From the NCBI GenBank assembly GCA_033795365.1, contig JARYGU010000016.1, positions 74,759 to 138,758 on the forward strand: DNA of 64,000 nucleotides. The letters are read 5' to 3'. A program made the position numbers and the translations under genes. The notes beneath the pieces are model-generated. The model was not told the DNA's origin. It worked only from the letters and a program-made list of their open reading frames with translations, and searched no databases. This DNA comes from JARYGU01 sp033795365 (GTDB taxonomy: Bacteria; Pseudomonadota; Alphaproteobacteria; Rhizobiales; Rhizobiaceae). How positions within the stretch are numbered: position 1 is the first letter of the stretch; each line of letters starts with the position of its first letter. Of this stretch, positions 25,035 through 32,942 are shown one piece after another.

Positions 25035-26153
25035 TTGACCAATCTTGCATCGATGATCACCGACCTGGGCAACAGCTTCAAGGCGGAAACGGGCGACCTC
25101 TCCACCCGCCTCACCGAACTCGAAAAGCGCGCAGCGCGAGAGCCTGACAGCTACCGGGCGGCAAACGATAACCTCCCGTCGCTTGGCGAGTTGGTCGCGA
25201 ACCACGACGCGGTACGCGACCTAAATTCAAACTTCCGTGGCAAGGCCACGGTCAAGCTTGTTGGCGACGAATTCGCCGCAATCACTTCTGGCACATCGAC
25301 CGTCGGCGCGACCACGTCACCCGGCACGTCTCTCGTTCCGGCCCATCGCGTCGACGGCATCGTTTCGCCAGCCGAGCGGCGGCTGCGCATCCGCGATGTC
25401 TTGAATGTCGCGCAGACAACCTCGAATTCGGTCGAATGGCCGCGCGAGACCGGCTTCACGAATAACGCGGCTCCGGTCGCCGAGACGAATGCTAAGCCAT
25501 ACTCTGACCTTACCTTCAACCTGCAGACCACTTCTGTGCGGACTGTCGCACATCTTTTCAAAGCATCCCGTCAGATTCTTGACGATGCTCCTGGCCTCGT
25601 CGCGTACATCAACCGGCGCGGCATACACGGGCTCAAGCTTGTCGAAGAGAACCAGCTCCTGAATGGTGATGGTACTGGCCAGAATCTGAACGGTATCATG
25701 TCGCAGGCTACTGCATTTGCCCCGACTTGGTCGGCGGCCAGCGACACCGCTATCGATCGACTGAACCAGGCGCTCAGCCAAGTCGAAGACTCCAACTACG
25801 AAGCGAACGCCATTCTGCTCAACCCACGCGACTGGCGTCAAATGATCGCCATTAAGGACGGCGAAGGGCGTTATATCGCTGGTCAGAGCCCGTTCGGAAT
25901 TCAGGCACCGCGTGTCTGGGGCGTTCCGATTGTCGCGACGGCGGCTGTTGCTCCTGGCGAGTTCCTCACCGGCGCGTTCGATCTTGGCGCAACGCTTTAT
26001 GATCGCATGGGCGTTGAAGTGCTGCTGTCGACCGAAAACGACGACGACTTTGAGAAGAACCTCGTGACAATCAGGATCGAGGAGAGGTTGGCCTTGGCCG
26101 TGTTCCGGCCCGACGCCTTCGTGGCTGGCGATCTGGTGCCTTCCGGCAGCTAA
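25035..26153 (+). CDS. HK97-type major capsid protein
   Basis: 372 residues from TTG 25035, which has AGGAA 7 bp upstream; an earlier in-frame ATG (24948) would lie inside the previous gene. A helical N-terminal part (about 1-60, MITDLGNSFKAETGDLSTRL) corresponds to the scaffold/delta region. The HK97 fold follows with RLRIRDVLNVAQTTSNSVEW, VAHLFKASRQILDDAPGLVA, LLNGDGTGQNLNGIM and ILLNPRDWRQMIAIKDGEGR. The C-terminus reads VTIRIEERLALAVFRPDAFV, a typical ending. It should form the icosahedral head. No separate prohead protease gene lies upstream, which is unusual. Confidence 0.93.
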   Translation: MTNLASMITDLGNSFKAETGDLSTRLTELEKRAAREPDSYRAANDNLPSLGELVANHDAVRDLNSNFRGKATVKLVGDEFAAITSGTSTVGATTSPGTSLVPAHRVDGIVSPAERRLRIRDVLNVAQTTSNSVEWPRETGFTNNAAPVAETNAKPYSDLTFNLQTTSVRTVAHLFKASRQILDDAPGLVAYINRRGIHGLKLVEENQLLNGDGTGQNLNGIMSQATAFAPTWSAASDTAIDRLNQALSQVEDSNYEANAILLNPRDWRQMIAIKDGEGRYIAGQSPFGIQAPRVWGVPIVATAAVAPGEFLTGAFDLGATLYDRMGVEVLLSTENDDDFEKNLVTIRIEERLALAVFRPDAFVAGDLVPSGS

Positions 26154-26315
26154 GCGCAGTTGGTCGCAATACGCCTGTCCGCCGCCAGCCGGCGGACGGG
26201 TGGCCGCTATAGGGGGGATGGTCAAAAAGTCGACGAACCCTCGACCTGCGGACCGGCGGGGGGCAAGAACGCGCGCATGCGCTGCCCCGGTTCAAAACTT
26301 TTTCTGGAGGCTGAA

Positions 26316-26672
26316 ATGTTTGAAATCCAAGGTGTTGCGGCACCTAAGCCGCCTCCGCATCTTCGAAAAACCACTGCGAAATGGTGGAAAAGCGTACTCG
26401 TCGAGTACGACCTTGAGCCGCATCACGTCCGCTTATTGACCCTCGCGGCCGAAGCGTGGGATCGCGGTCAAGCCGCACGCGAGGTCATCGATGCCGAGGG
26501 CATGACATTTGACGACAGGTTCGGTCAGCCGAAAGCCCGGCCGGAAATCGCCATTGAGCGCGACAGCCGTATCGGCTTCGCCAGGTTGATCCGAGAGCTT
26601 GGGCTCGACATCGAAGCTCCTGCCGAGACGCCACGTATGGCGCGGACGCGAGATTACGGGGCGCGCGCCTGA
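26316..26672 (+). CDS. P27-family phage terminase small subunit
   Basis: 118 residues from ATG 26316 behind TGGAGG. The pattern PPPHLRKTTAKWWKSVLVEYDLEPH followed by LLTLAAEAWDRGQAAREVID and a C-terminal RDSRIGFARLIRELGLD is that of the P27 small terminase (shown here in shorter parts: KTTAKWWKSVLVEYDL and AAEAWDRGQAAREV). It recognises DNA for packaging. Unusually it lies after the capsid gene rather than before a large terminase, and no large subunit follows. A GC-rich hairpin lies in the 162-bp gap before it. Confidence 0.88.
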   Translation: MFEIQGVAAPKPPPHLRKTTAKWWKSVLVEYDLEPHHVRLLTLAAEAWDRGQAAREVIDAEGMTFDDRFGQPKARPEIAIERDSRIGFARLIRELGLDIEAPAETPRMARTRDYGARA

Positions 26673-26977
26673 TGCCCGTCCGAAGGAAAACTAACCGCCG
26701 CCGTTCCTCCGCCCCGCCCGAGGCGTGGGAGACAGCCCTGGAAACGGGATTTGACCTCTTCGACGACCTGCCTGATTACGGCATTCAAACCGACCAATAC
26801 GGCCGTCCTGACCGCGAGGCGGCCGAAGCTGCCTGGCGGGCTCTGGGACACGCCTTGCTTGAGCGGTGGACAGTGACCCGCCGCCATATCGAAACGCCCG
26901 CTTGGGCGCTCACCGAGTTCGGCGAGCCGCAGCGGAGCTCGAACCCAATCCACATCGTTTCTCAGGAACAACAATGA
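26672..26977 (+). CDS. Protein of unknown function after the small terminase
   Basis: 101 residues starting at ATG 26672, overlapping the terminase stop by one base. It has a basic N-terminus (MPVRRKTNRRRSS) then a helical acidic part (AWETALETGFDLFDDLPDYG, AAWRALGHALLERW). Not recognised. Tight coupling on both sides (4-nt overlap with the next gene) and its place in the late operon suggest a head-completion or packaging helper (inference). Confidence 0.65.
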   Translation: MPVRRKTNRRRSSAPPEAWETALETGFDLFDDLPDYGIQTDQYGRPDREAAEAAWRALGHALLERWTVTRRHIETPAWALTEFGEPQRSSNPIHIVSQEQQ

Positions 26978-27351
26978 TATCGACCATCGCCGCCCGCGTC
27001 TGCGGGACCGACTACGCGTGCGCAATTCCGCGCGACCGCCTGCACCTATTCGAGGGGCTTCATGGCAGCGCCGTGGCGCTGCTCACCCGCATTAGGGCAG
27101 GAAACTGGACCGCTGACGAACTTCGCGCGGTGATCGACTTTTCGATCTCTCCGCCGCCGGCCTCCTCATCATTCGAAGGCGCGTTCCTCCGTAACCGGAG
27201 CGACAAGCCATCTGTCGCCGGCGACGCCTTCGTGCAGAATGGGCCGGCTGTCTACGCTCCGCTGGCTGCCCTGATCCTCTTCGCCGCCCTTTACGGCGTT
27301 CCGGAAGAGGCGTCTACCTTCACGGATGAGGCCGATGGCGAAGACGCTTGA
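26974..27351 (+). CDS. Putative tail assembly chaperone (GTA-gp10/TAC_11-like)
   Basis: 125 residues from ATG 26974. The segment LHLFEGLHGSAVALLTRIRA then GNWTADELRAVIDFSI resembles the short alphaproteobacterial tail assembly/gene-transfer-agent gp10 family, in which a GS..L....G..T..EL..VI pattern recurs. The C-terminal half is hydrophobic (VYAPLAALILFAALYGVPEE). The similarity is by eye and weak. Overlaps the previous gene by 4 nt and the next by 17 nt. Confidence 0.45.
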   Translation: MISTIAARVCGTDYACAIPRDRLHLFEGLHGSAVALLTRIRAGNWTADELRAVIDFSISPPPASSSFEGAFLRNRSDKPSVAGDAFVQNGPAVYAPLAALILFAALYGVPEEASTFTDEADGEDA

Positions 27352-27802
27352 AGGTTGGCAACGGCTGCAGCGACGTCTGCAGGCCATTCCGGAAAGAGTA
27401 CGCCAGGAGACCCAGGCGGCGCTGTTCTCCGCCGCAGAGGACGTCGCCGAGGTAATGAAGGGCCTCGCTCCGGTCGACGACGGCGACCTGAAGGACAGTA
27501 TCGCCGTCACGCCCGGCGGGCAGAAAACGCCGCCGCACAGCCAGCCCGGCGGCGCGACAACCGTGCCGGAAAATGCCGTCATGATCACGGCCGGCGATTC
27601 AAAGGCCCGTCACGCCCACCTCGTTGAGTTCGGCACGGCCGCTCACACTGCTGGCGGCATGTTCGCGGGCGCTGCGATCCCGGCCATTCCGGCGCAGCCG
27701 TTCTTTTTTCCGGGCTACCGCATGAGCCGGAAGAGGGCAGCCCGCAAAATCAAAGCCGCGATGTCGCGCGCAATCAGAAAGACGAAAAAAGATGGCAACT
27801 GA
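27335..27802 (+). CDS. HK97 gp10-family head-tail/tail completion protein
   Basis: 155 residues from ATG 27335 (MAKTLEGW), preferred to ATG 27326. It shows the gp10-family pattern: an N-terminal helix LQRRLQAIPERVRQETQAAL, then VMKGLAPVDDGDLKDSIAV, HAHLVEFGTAAHTAGG and PAQPFFFPGYRMSR. Such proteins complete the head-tail junction or tail terminator in siphophages. It overlaps the genes on both sides, consistent with a compact late operon. Confidence 0.88.
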   Translation: MAKTLEGWQRLQRRLQAIPERVRQETQAALFSAAEDVAEVMKGLAPVDDGDLKDSIAVTPGGQKTPPHSQPGGATTVPENAVMITAGDSKARHAHLVEFGTAAHTAGGMFAGAAIPAIPAQPFFFPGYRMSRKRAARKIKAAMSRAIRKTKKDGN

Positions 27803-29432
27803 CTACGAACGGCTCGCGGTCCTCCTCGAGGCCCGCGTCGCTGACTTCGAAAAGAAAATAGCCGGCGCGACCCGCAACGCCGACCGCAATTTTCGGCGCA
27901 TAGAGGCTTCGGCGCTGACGATGTCCAAGCGGATCGACGCTGCCGCCACGGGCATGGCCACTCGCCTGGCGGGCGCCTTTGCTGCCGGTCTTTCGCTGAA
28001 GGCTGCCAAAGACCTGACAGACGCGGCGACGCGGATCCAGAACGCACTTAAAGTCGCCGGCCTGGAAGGCGAGAACCTGAAGCAGGTCTACGACGCACTT
28101 TACACATCTGCCCAGCGCAATGCCGCCCCGATCGAGAGCCTGACCACGCTTTATTCCCGCCTGGCGCTTACGCAAAACGAGTTAGGGGTCTCGCAGCAGG
28201 AGTTGGTCAACTTCACCGACAAGGTGGCGCTGGCTCTGCGCGTTGGCGGCACGTCCGCGGAGCAGGCGTCCGGCGCACTCCTGCAGCTTTCCCAGGCCTT
28301 GGGCGGCGGCGTTGTGCGTGCCGAGGAGTTCAACAGCATCCTCGAGGGCGCGCCGACCATCGCGCAGACCGTCGCGGCTGGTTTGCGGGAAGCAAACGGT
28401 TCAGTCGCCGAGCTGCGCAAGCTGATGATCGACGGTAAGATCAGTAGCGAAGCCTTCTTCCGGGCTTTCGAGGCCGGCGCTGTCACGCTCGAGGATAAGG
28501 TGGCCGGCGGCACGCTGACGACCTCGCAGCGCTTCGTCCAGTTGCAAAATGTCTTGATTGATGCAGCTGGGAAGATCGACGCCGCAACTGGCGCAAGCCA
28601 AGCCTTTGGCAAGGCGCTCGATGATCTGGCGAAGACTATAGAACAGTTCGGCGCGGTCATCGTTCGCGCCTCCGAGTCCGATTTCGGCAAGTTCGTCGGC
28701 TGGCTCTCCAAGGGCGTCGACAAGGCCGCCGAATTTCGTCGGATCATGGGCGGCATACCCGGCATCCTCGACAAGTTCGGGAAAATCAACGCCGACATTC
28801 TGAACGGTCGAACGCCCGGCGCATCCCTCGCTGAGGATCGGATACAGAGCCGCATCGACGGTGCTTTCGAAGGCACCGGTGCCGCGCCGAAGACTGGGCG
28901 GTTACCAGCGGCGCCAACCGTGCCCAACCGGGTCTCCATCGACGACTATGCGGTGCCGGAGAGCGGCAAGGAGCAGAAGGAGAAAAAGACCCGTCAGGAG
29001 CGCATCGACGACTACGCGCGCGAAATCCAGCAGGTCCGGGAACGGACTTCTGCGTTGCAGGCAGCCTACGCCGCCCAGGCGGCGTTGAATCCGCTTGTTG
29101 AGGATTATGGGTATTCCGTCGACAAAGCAGCCGTAGCGCATGACCTGCTTGCCGCAGCAATGAAGGCCGGCAAAGCCGACACGCCCGCCCTTCGCGCAGA
29201 GATCGACGCGGCAGCCGAGTCCTACGCGCGCGCCACGTCCGCGGCCGAGAAGCTGGCCGAGACACAGGCCAAGGCGAAAGAAGAAGCCAGGGCCATAGGC
29301 GACGAGGTGAAGGGGCTGTTCATGGCGCCGCTCGAGGCCGCGGTTCGCGGCGAGAACATCGGCCGGGCATTCGGCGACGCCTTTCTCGACGCCTTGATCG
29401 AGGGAAGATTTGAGATGGAGGTCCACATATGA
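27792..29432 (+). CDS. Tail tape measure protein (short)
   Basis: 546 residues. The tape-measure domain covers about residues 60-250 (LKAAKDLTDAATRIQNALKV, YSRLALTQNELGVSQQELVN, LQLSQALGGGVVRAEEFNSI, LEGAPTIAQTVAAGLREANG). Helical, Ala- and Glu-rich regions follow. In siphophages its length sets tail length, and 546 residues is short, suggesting a short tail (inference). Starts 11 nt inside the gp10-type gene and overlaps the next gene by 4 nt. Confidence 0.9.
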   Translation: MATDYERLAVLLEARVADFEKKIAGATRNADRNFRRIEASALTMSKRIDAAATGMATRLAGAFAAGLSLKAAKDLTDAATRIQNALKVAGLEGENLKQVYDALYTSAQRNAAPIESLTTLYSRLALTQNELGVSQQELVNFTDKVALALRVGGTSAEQASGALLQLSQALGGGVVRAEEFNSILEGAPTIAQTVAAGLREANGSVAELRKLMIDGKISSEAFFRAFEAGAVTLEDKVAGGTLTTSQRFVQLQNVLIDAAGKIDAATGASQAFGKALDDLAKTIEQFGAVIVRASESDFGKFVGWLSKGVDKAAEFRRIMGGIPGILDKFGKINADILNGRTPGASLAEDRIQSRIDGAFEGTGAAPKTGRLPAAPTVPNRVSIDDYAVPESGKEQKEKKTRQERIDDYAREIQQVRERTSALQAAYAAQAALNPLVEDYGYSVDKAAVAHDLLAAAMKAGKADTPALRAEIDAAAESYARATSAAEKLAETQAKAKEEARAIGDEVKGLFMAPLEAAVRGENIGRAFGDAFLDALIEGRFEMEVHI

Positions 29433-30112
29433 GCGCATTCCTTTCTTTCGTGGCCGCCGATGCGGCCTACGTCCTCACTGACGGCGCCTCCTATGACGCG
29501 ACCGGCGTCGTCCGCGAGATCGGCCGCAAGGTCCGCCTGGCGAGGAAGGCACCGGTTGCCATCGCTAGCCGAGGCGACAAGCGCGTGGGCGATCTGTGGG
29601 CCGAACATCTCTGCGCCTTCGCCGACGTGCGAGGCGTAGATGCGCTTGTGGCAGCCCTGCCTGCCATCCTCGGTGGCATCGCGCGCGACGCGGAGATGCG
29701 CGCCGCCATGAGCGGCCAGCAGGCCACCGAAGTCCTCATGGCCGGCGTCGCCAAGGATGGCCCTTTCCATCGTGTTTTCCGGACGGTTGGAGACAGCGCC
29801 TATGTCGCGGAGACGCCTGATCCGCTGTTCTACGCCGGACAGCTTGAAACCGATCCCACCAATTTCGTGCCCAGGCCCCAGCCCGGCGAGAGTGCCGAGG
29901 CGTGGATCCTTCGCGGTGGAGTCGCCATCCTTGAAGCTTGCCGCAGCCAGAGTGGCCTATTGCCGAGTGGCGAGGTTGGCTTCTTCGCCATCGGTGGCCA
30001 GATCGACCTCACGACGATAACGACGGACTTCTCGCGGATCGAGACGCTGAAGGTCTGGCCGGAAGACGTGGTTGGTCAGAAGATCGTGCCGACGCGGAGG
30101 GCCGCAGCGTGA
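29429..30112 (+). CDS. Ntn-hydrolase-like protein A (proteasome beta-subunit type)
   Basis: 227 residues. The N-terminus reads MSAFLSFVAADAAYVLTDGA, then SYDATGVVREIGRKVRLARK and PVAIASRGD. This matches the opening of proteasome/HslV-type Ntn-hydrolases (strand, D-x-R/T turn, K strand, G-rich strand). With Met removed, Ser1, Asp17 and Lys33 fall exactly on the catalytic Thr1-Asp17-Lys33 numbering. The rest has long helices (DALVAALPAILGGIARDAEM) and a later strand-rich part, as in that fold. Its place directly after the tape measure suggests a tail-tip or virion-associated enzyme. Function inferred; not a named phage family known to me. Confidence 0.55.
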   Translation: MSAFLSFVAADAAYVLTDGASYDATGVVREIGRKVRLARKAPVAIASRGDKRVGDLWAEHLCAFADVRGVDALVAALPAILGGIARDAEMRAAMSGQQATEVLMAGVAKDGPFHRVFRTVGDSAYVAETPDPLFYAGQLETDPTNFVPRPQPGESAEAWILRGGVAILEACRSQSGLLPSGEVGFFAIGGQIDLTTITTDFSRIETLKVWPEDVVGQKIVPTRRAAA

Positions 30113-30315
30113 GAACTCGCTATATCCCGGATCCGATGGCTCCAAACGGCTACATGGCCGCACCCATTGTCGCGGATCCAATCTTCACGCCGATTTTTAC
30201 GGCGATTGGTTTTTCGACGGTAGGCATTGCCGGGACCACCATCAGTGCAGTTACGATTGCTTCGGCTTTGGCGGCCGGCGGAGATTACTGGGAGCCCCAA
30301 CAATGTCAGCAGTAA
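30109..30315 (+). CDS. Small hydrophobic protein between the two Ntn-like genes
   Basis: 68 residues from GTG 30109 (GTGA overlap with the preceding stop codon). The sequence has a Pro-rich start (RYIPDPMAPNGYMAAP) and a hydrophobic helix FTAIGFSTVGIAGTTISAVT then IASALAAGGDYWEP. It may be a small membrane or tail-tip protein. The next gene begins 13 nt inside its end, so all three are translationally linked. Confidence 0.65.
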   Translation: MRTRYIPDPMAPNGYMAAPIVADPIFTPIFTAIGFSTVGIAGTTISAVTIASALAAGGDYWEPQQCQQ

Positions 30316-30986
30316 ACATTCTTCTGCATCGGGATCGGGCAGTTCTTTGCACCGACACGAAAGCCACCAACTCTGACGGCGTTCAGCACCATGTGCTGAA
30401 ATACGCTATATTGCCGTGGATGAGGATGGCTGTCGCGGTGCGTGGTTATGTCGGCGCCCTTCGTGTCTTCGAACGCGCAATCGCGGGCAGCGCGACCACC
30501 TATGAAGGTGCAGTGCAGTTCCTTGTCGAGCATTTCGCGGATGTTCTGGCTACCGACTATGTTGATGCGACCGAAGCATTCGCCATGAGGCAGGATGTCG
30601 ACGTCTATCTTGTCGGATACGGGATGAACGGCCCTGCTGCACATTGGGTCTCAAACTACCGGACCAATGGCCAGGTGCAGAAGATCGACGGCGTGCACAT
30701 CTCGCCGATGCCTGATCTTGAAGCGCAGCGACGATATGCAAGCGACCCGAAGGGCGGCATTCCCCGTCTCATGGCTGACCAGGCAGCACAGAACCCCGGC
30801 GTCGGCGGATGGATGATGGTGACCGAGATTCACGAAGACCACATTGCCACCTATCCGCACGGCGGTCTCTGTGCCCTGTCGTCGGTAGCTTCGCGTATTC
30901 AGCCGAAAGATGAGAAGGAAGCGCTTGCCGCGATCGATGCGGCGAATGACGCGAGGGCTGAGAGGAAGGCGGCGCTGGCAGGTTAG
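30303..30986 (+). CDS. Ntn-hydrolase-like protein B (proteasome beta-subunit type)
   Basis: 227 residues, the same length as protein A. MSAVNILLHRDRAVLCTDTK then ATNSDGVQHHVLKYAILP and AVAVRGYVGAL aligns with HslV/proteasome N-termini (TT.V..R.....I..D...T..., K, G). After Met removal Ser1 and Asp17 fit the catalytic numbering, and Lys is at 32 rather than 33, a one-residue slip. Helix VFERAIAGSATTYEGAVQFL follows at the expected place. The second half (KDEKEALAAIDAANDARAER) is helical. It closes the late operon. Activity and substrate unknown. Confidence 0.55.
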   Translation: MSAVNILLHRDRAVLCTDTKATNSDGVQHHVLKYAILPWMRMAVAVRGYVGALRVFERAIAGSATTYEGAVQFLVEHFADVLATDYVDATEAFAMRQDVDVYLVGYGMNGPAAHWVSNYRTNGQVQKIDGVHISPMPDLEAQRRYASDPKGGIPRLMADQAAQNPGVGGWMMVTEIHEDHIATYPHGGLCALSSVASRIQPKDEKEALAAIDAANDARAERKAALAG

Positions 30987-31019
30987 TGGCGTGGCTACGG
31001 TCGCGCCCCATGCTTCTTG

Positions 31020-31928
31020 TTAGTTTGAGTACGTGCGATTCTGGTCAACGGTCATAGTAACGAGCCATGGTCGGGGATCGGGGCCGACATAGCCTGAGAC
31101 CGGCTCGAAGTTTAAGCGCCCGCAAAACGATGTCTCATGTCGCCGATGGAATACATCGTCATAAAAAACCCGTGCGAACATATAGAGGGATGCGCTACCA
31201 TCGATCAATTTATCAAAGTCATCATGCGTCAACTCCCGGATTCCGAATGCTTGACCAATGGTCGATTCACCAGCCGCTATAGATAGTCGTGGCATGTCTT
31301 GGTCAGGAGCGATCCCGCCTATATGTCCCATGCCTGGTGTCATCGGATTGGGAAGAACGTCAAACCCTGCAATATATGCGACCTGATAGGCGGGCGATTG
31401 GCCAGTGTTGCGAATGTTGAATTCGTGTTTTGGCAAAGTATCCGGCCGAACGACTGGTGTCTGGGTATCGATGGAAAGGTACGCTCGGACCTGCGCGTGT
31501 CCCACCTCCCGGTCGGTGAGGATCGCCTGTCGAGTCTGTCGAAGCGACTGCCAAACGAAGTACAACCCAAAGCCGCTTATAAGCGTACCCAAACCGGTAA
31601 GCCAGAATACGGCTTGAGCCCAGAAAGCCATATCTTGTTGAGCTTGCAAATCTTTATTGGTGTTGGCCTGCTTCTCGTAGGCTTCCAATTCGCGCGCAAG
31701 GCATCCTCGGAGTGTTTCTTCAACGTCGAGGATGACGTTACAGCGGGCCGCTATTTTCTGGGTGGCCTTACGGCGTTCGTCGTCGGATCTGTCCTTCTCT
31801 TGACGATAAATTTCCCGACTTTGCTGATAAGCTGAATATGTTCCGACAACGACGTTGAGGAGCAGGAGTACGGCTAATGCTTGCGTGGTGGCCGCACCGA
31901 TCTTTCGAAGAATATCCCAGAAACCCAT
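31020..31928 (-). CDS. Two-helix membrane protein of unknown function (accessory gene)
   Basis: 302 residues on the reverse strand. A hydrophobic helix at about 15-32 (QALAVLLLLNVVVGTYSAYQ) is followed by a charged coiled-coil-like part with several Cys. A second helix at about 103-125 (VFWLTGLGTLISGFGLYFVW) leads to a soluble C-terminal domain of about 170 residues containing HEFNIRNTGQSPAYQVAYIA. That last motif is seen in many bacterial proteins of unknown role. It converges on the late operon and looks like a cargo gene carried by the element, possibly for host benefit or phage exclusion (inference). Base composition looks more AT-rich than its neighbours. Confidence 0.65.
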   Translation of the reverse strand: MGFWDILRKIGAATTQALAVLLLLNVVVGTYSAYQQSREIYRQEKDRSDDERRKATQKIAARCNVILDVEETLRGCLARELEAYEKQANTNKDLQAQQDMAFWAQAVFWLTGLGTLISGFGLYFVWQSLRQTRQAILTDREVGHAQVRAYLSIDTQTPVVRPDTLPKHEFNIRNTGQSPAYQVAYIAGFDVLPNPMTPGMGHIGGIAPDQDMPRLSIAAGESTIGQAFGIRELTHDDFDKLIDGSASLYMFARVFYDDVFHRRHETSFCGRLNFEPVSGYVGPDPRPWLVTMTVDQNRTYSN

Positions 31929-32053
31929 TCCATCTGCCCTTACCCTCGGTAAGTGCTCCCATGGAGGCGTTGAGCTGTCCAGTCACTACGGGCACAACTC
32001 ACAACCCAGTTATGCCGTCGGCGTTTCCGTCTTCTTCGGCGGTATAGATGGTG

Positions 32054-32263
32054 TCAAGCTGGACCATGGCCGGCCTCCGCTTTGTGCTCGGCAAGCATGG
32101 CTCGGACGCGGTCACCCGCGGAAGGTTGGCGAAGCCGGTTGTATTCAATCTCAGCCCGGTCCAGAAGTGGCTGTGCCTCCGGACCAATCAAGTCTACCAG
32201 GCGCGCGCATTTTAGAAGAAGATCTTCCGCCGCGTCGATATTCCATCTTGGAAGTTTGCGCAT
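32054..32263 (-). CDS. Small protein of unknown function (element)
   Basis: 69 residues from ATG 32263, with GGGAGG 5 bp upstream. The sequence MRKLPRWNIDAAEDLLLKCA then RLVDLIGPEAQPLLDRAEIE is a short helical protein with no recognised family. It lies between the accessory membrane gene and the HTH regulators, on the same strand, and is probably transcribed with them. Confidence 0.5.
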   Translation of the reverse strand: MRKLPRWNIDAAEDLLLKCARLVDLIGPEAQPLLDRAEIEYNRLRQPSAGDRVRAMLAEHKAEAGHGPA

Positions 32264-32390
32264 ATGCGCCTCCCTTTTCAAGAATCCACACTTTTGCCGC
32301 CGGCGCGAACGCCGAAAGCCTGTTGATGTCCCCTCTTGTGGTGTGGTGTGCTGGTGAAGCGTGGGATGACGTTAGTGGGATTGGCTTGCG

Positions 32391-32606
32391 TCAAGCTTGC
32401 CGGTCACGAAGACGCACACCCGGTCCGTTTCCGTTTGAGGGGATGAACAATATCCCAAAATCGAGGAGGGCCTGGACTACAGCCGCTACGTTGTTGGGCA
32501 TGCCGCTAATGCCGCTTTCGCTGGCCTCCATCCGCTTTAAGGTCGGAATAGATATACGAGCCGCCTCAGCAATTTCCGCCTGGGTCTTTCCCAGCAGTGT
32601 GCGCGC
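32391..32606 (-). pseudogene. Second XRE-type HTH regulator without a start codon
   Basis: Reading in the same frame directly after the two stop codons TGA TGA of the upstream regulator gives 71 residues. They include LLGKTQAEIAEAARISIPTL then KRMEASESGISGMPNNVAAV, and end GPGVRLRDRQA. This is a small HTH regulator of the same family as the upstream gene, whose end reads GVVKLRDRQE. The expected first residues and a start codon are missing; ATG codons near 32614 are in another frame. It is probably a remnant of a tandem duplication or a truncated resident regulator. Readthrough of TGA TGA would make a two-HTH fusion, which is less likely. Confidence 0.7.
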
Positions 32607-32609
32607 TCA

Positions 32610-32840
32610 TCATTCCTGCCGATCCCTCAGCTTCACAACACCTTCTCCGCGGTCGTCGTCGATGAAGATGACGCCGGCGGATTCGAGGGCGTGGCGGATA
32701 TCATCAACGGTGCGTTCCTTAAGTTCGTCTCCTCGCTCAAATCGCGTGATGGTGTTGGTGGAAACCTTTGCCAAGTCTGCTAACTCGCGCACTCCGATCT
32801 CAAGCGCAGCTCGCGCCATACGGCATTGAGTGGGCAACAT
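32610..32840 (-). CDS. XRE-type HTH repressor (candidate element repressor)
   Basis: 76 residues from ATG 32840. The HTH reads IGVRELADLAKVSTNTITRF then ERGDELKERTVDDIRHALES, followed by AGVIFIDDDRGEGVVKLRDR. It lacks a C-terminal peptidase domain, so it is not a LexA-like, RecA-cleaved repressor. It is divergent from the gene at 32943. Three operator-like sites lie in the 102-bp gap, one overlapping its own start codon, which suggests autoregulation and control of the divergent gene. Confidence 0.8.
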   Translation of the reverse strand: MLPTQCRMARAALEIGVRELADLAKVSTNTITRFERGDELKERTVDDIRHALESAGVIFIDDDRGEGVVKLRDRQE

Positions 32841-32917
32841 TTTCGCTACTCCGTGTCGATTTAGTATTGACGTAGCGAAAATATGCGCTAGTCTCCACAC
32901 AGTAGCGAAAACGCTAC
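32840..32917. promoter_or_regulatory. Operator region with GTAGCG/CGCTAC sites
   Basis: TTTTCGCTAC (32840-32849), GTAGCGAAAA (32872-32881) and the inverted repeat GTAGCGAAAACGCTAC (32902-32917) lie between the divergent HTH gene and the gene at 32943. A TTGACG hexamer (32867-32872) touches the middle site. One site overlaps the repressor's start codon. This is the usual design of a small lysogeny or copy-control switch. Confidence 0.65.
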
Positions 32918-32942
32918 AAAATTGCAAACGAGGAGACTCAGC

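Noticed and set aside
31299..31835. Plus-strand frame of 178 codons in the accessory region
   Set aside because: It overlaps the reverse-strand membrane protein with a good start and hydrophobic helices; no ribosome-binding site or domain supports it.
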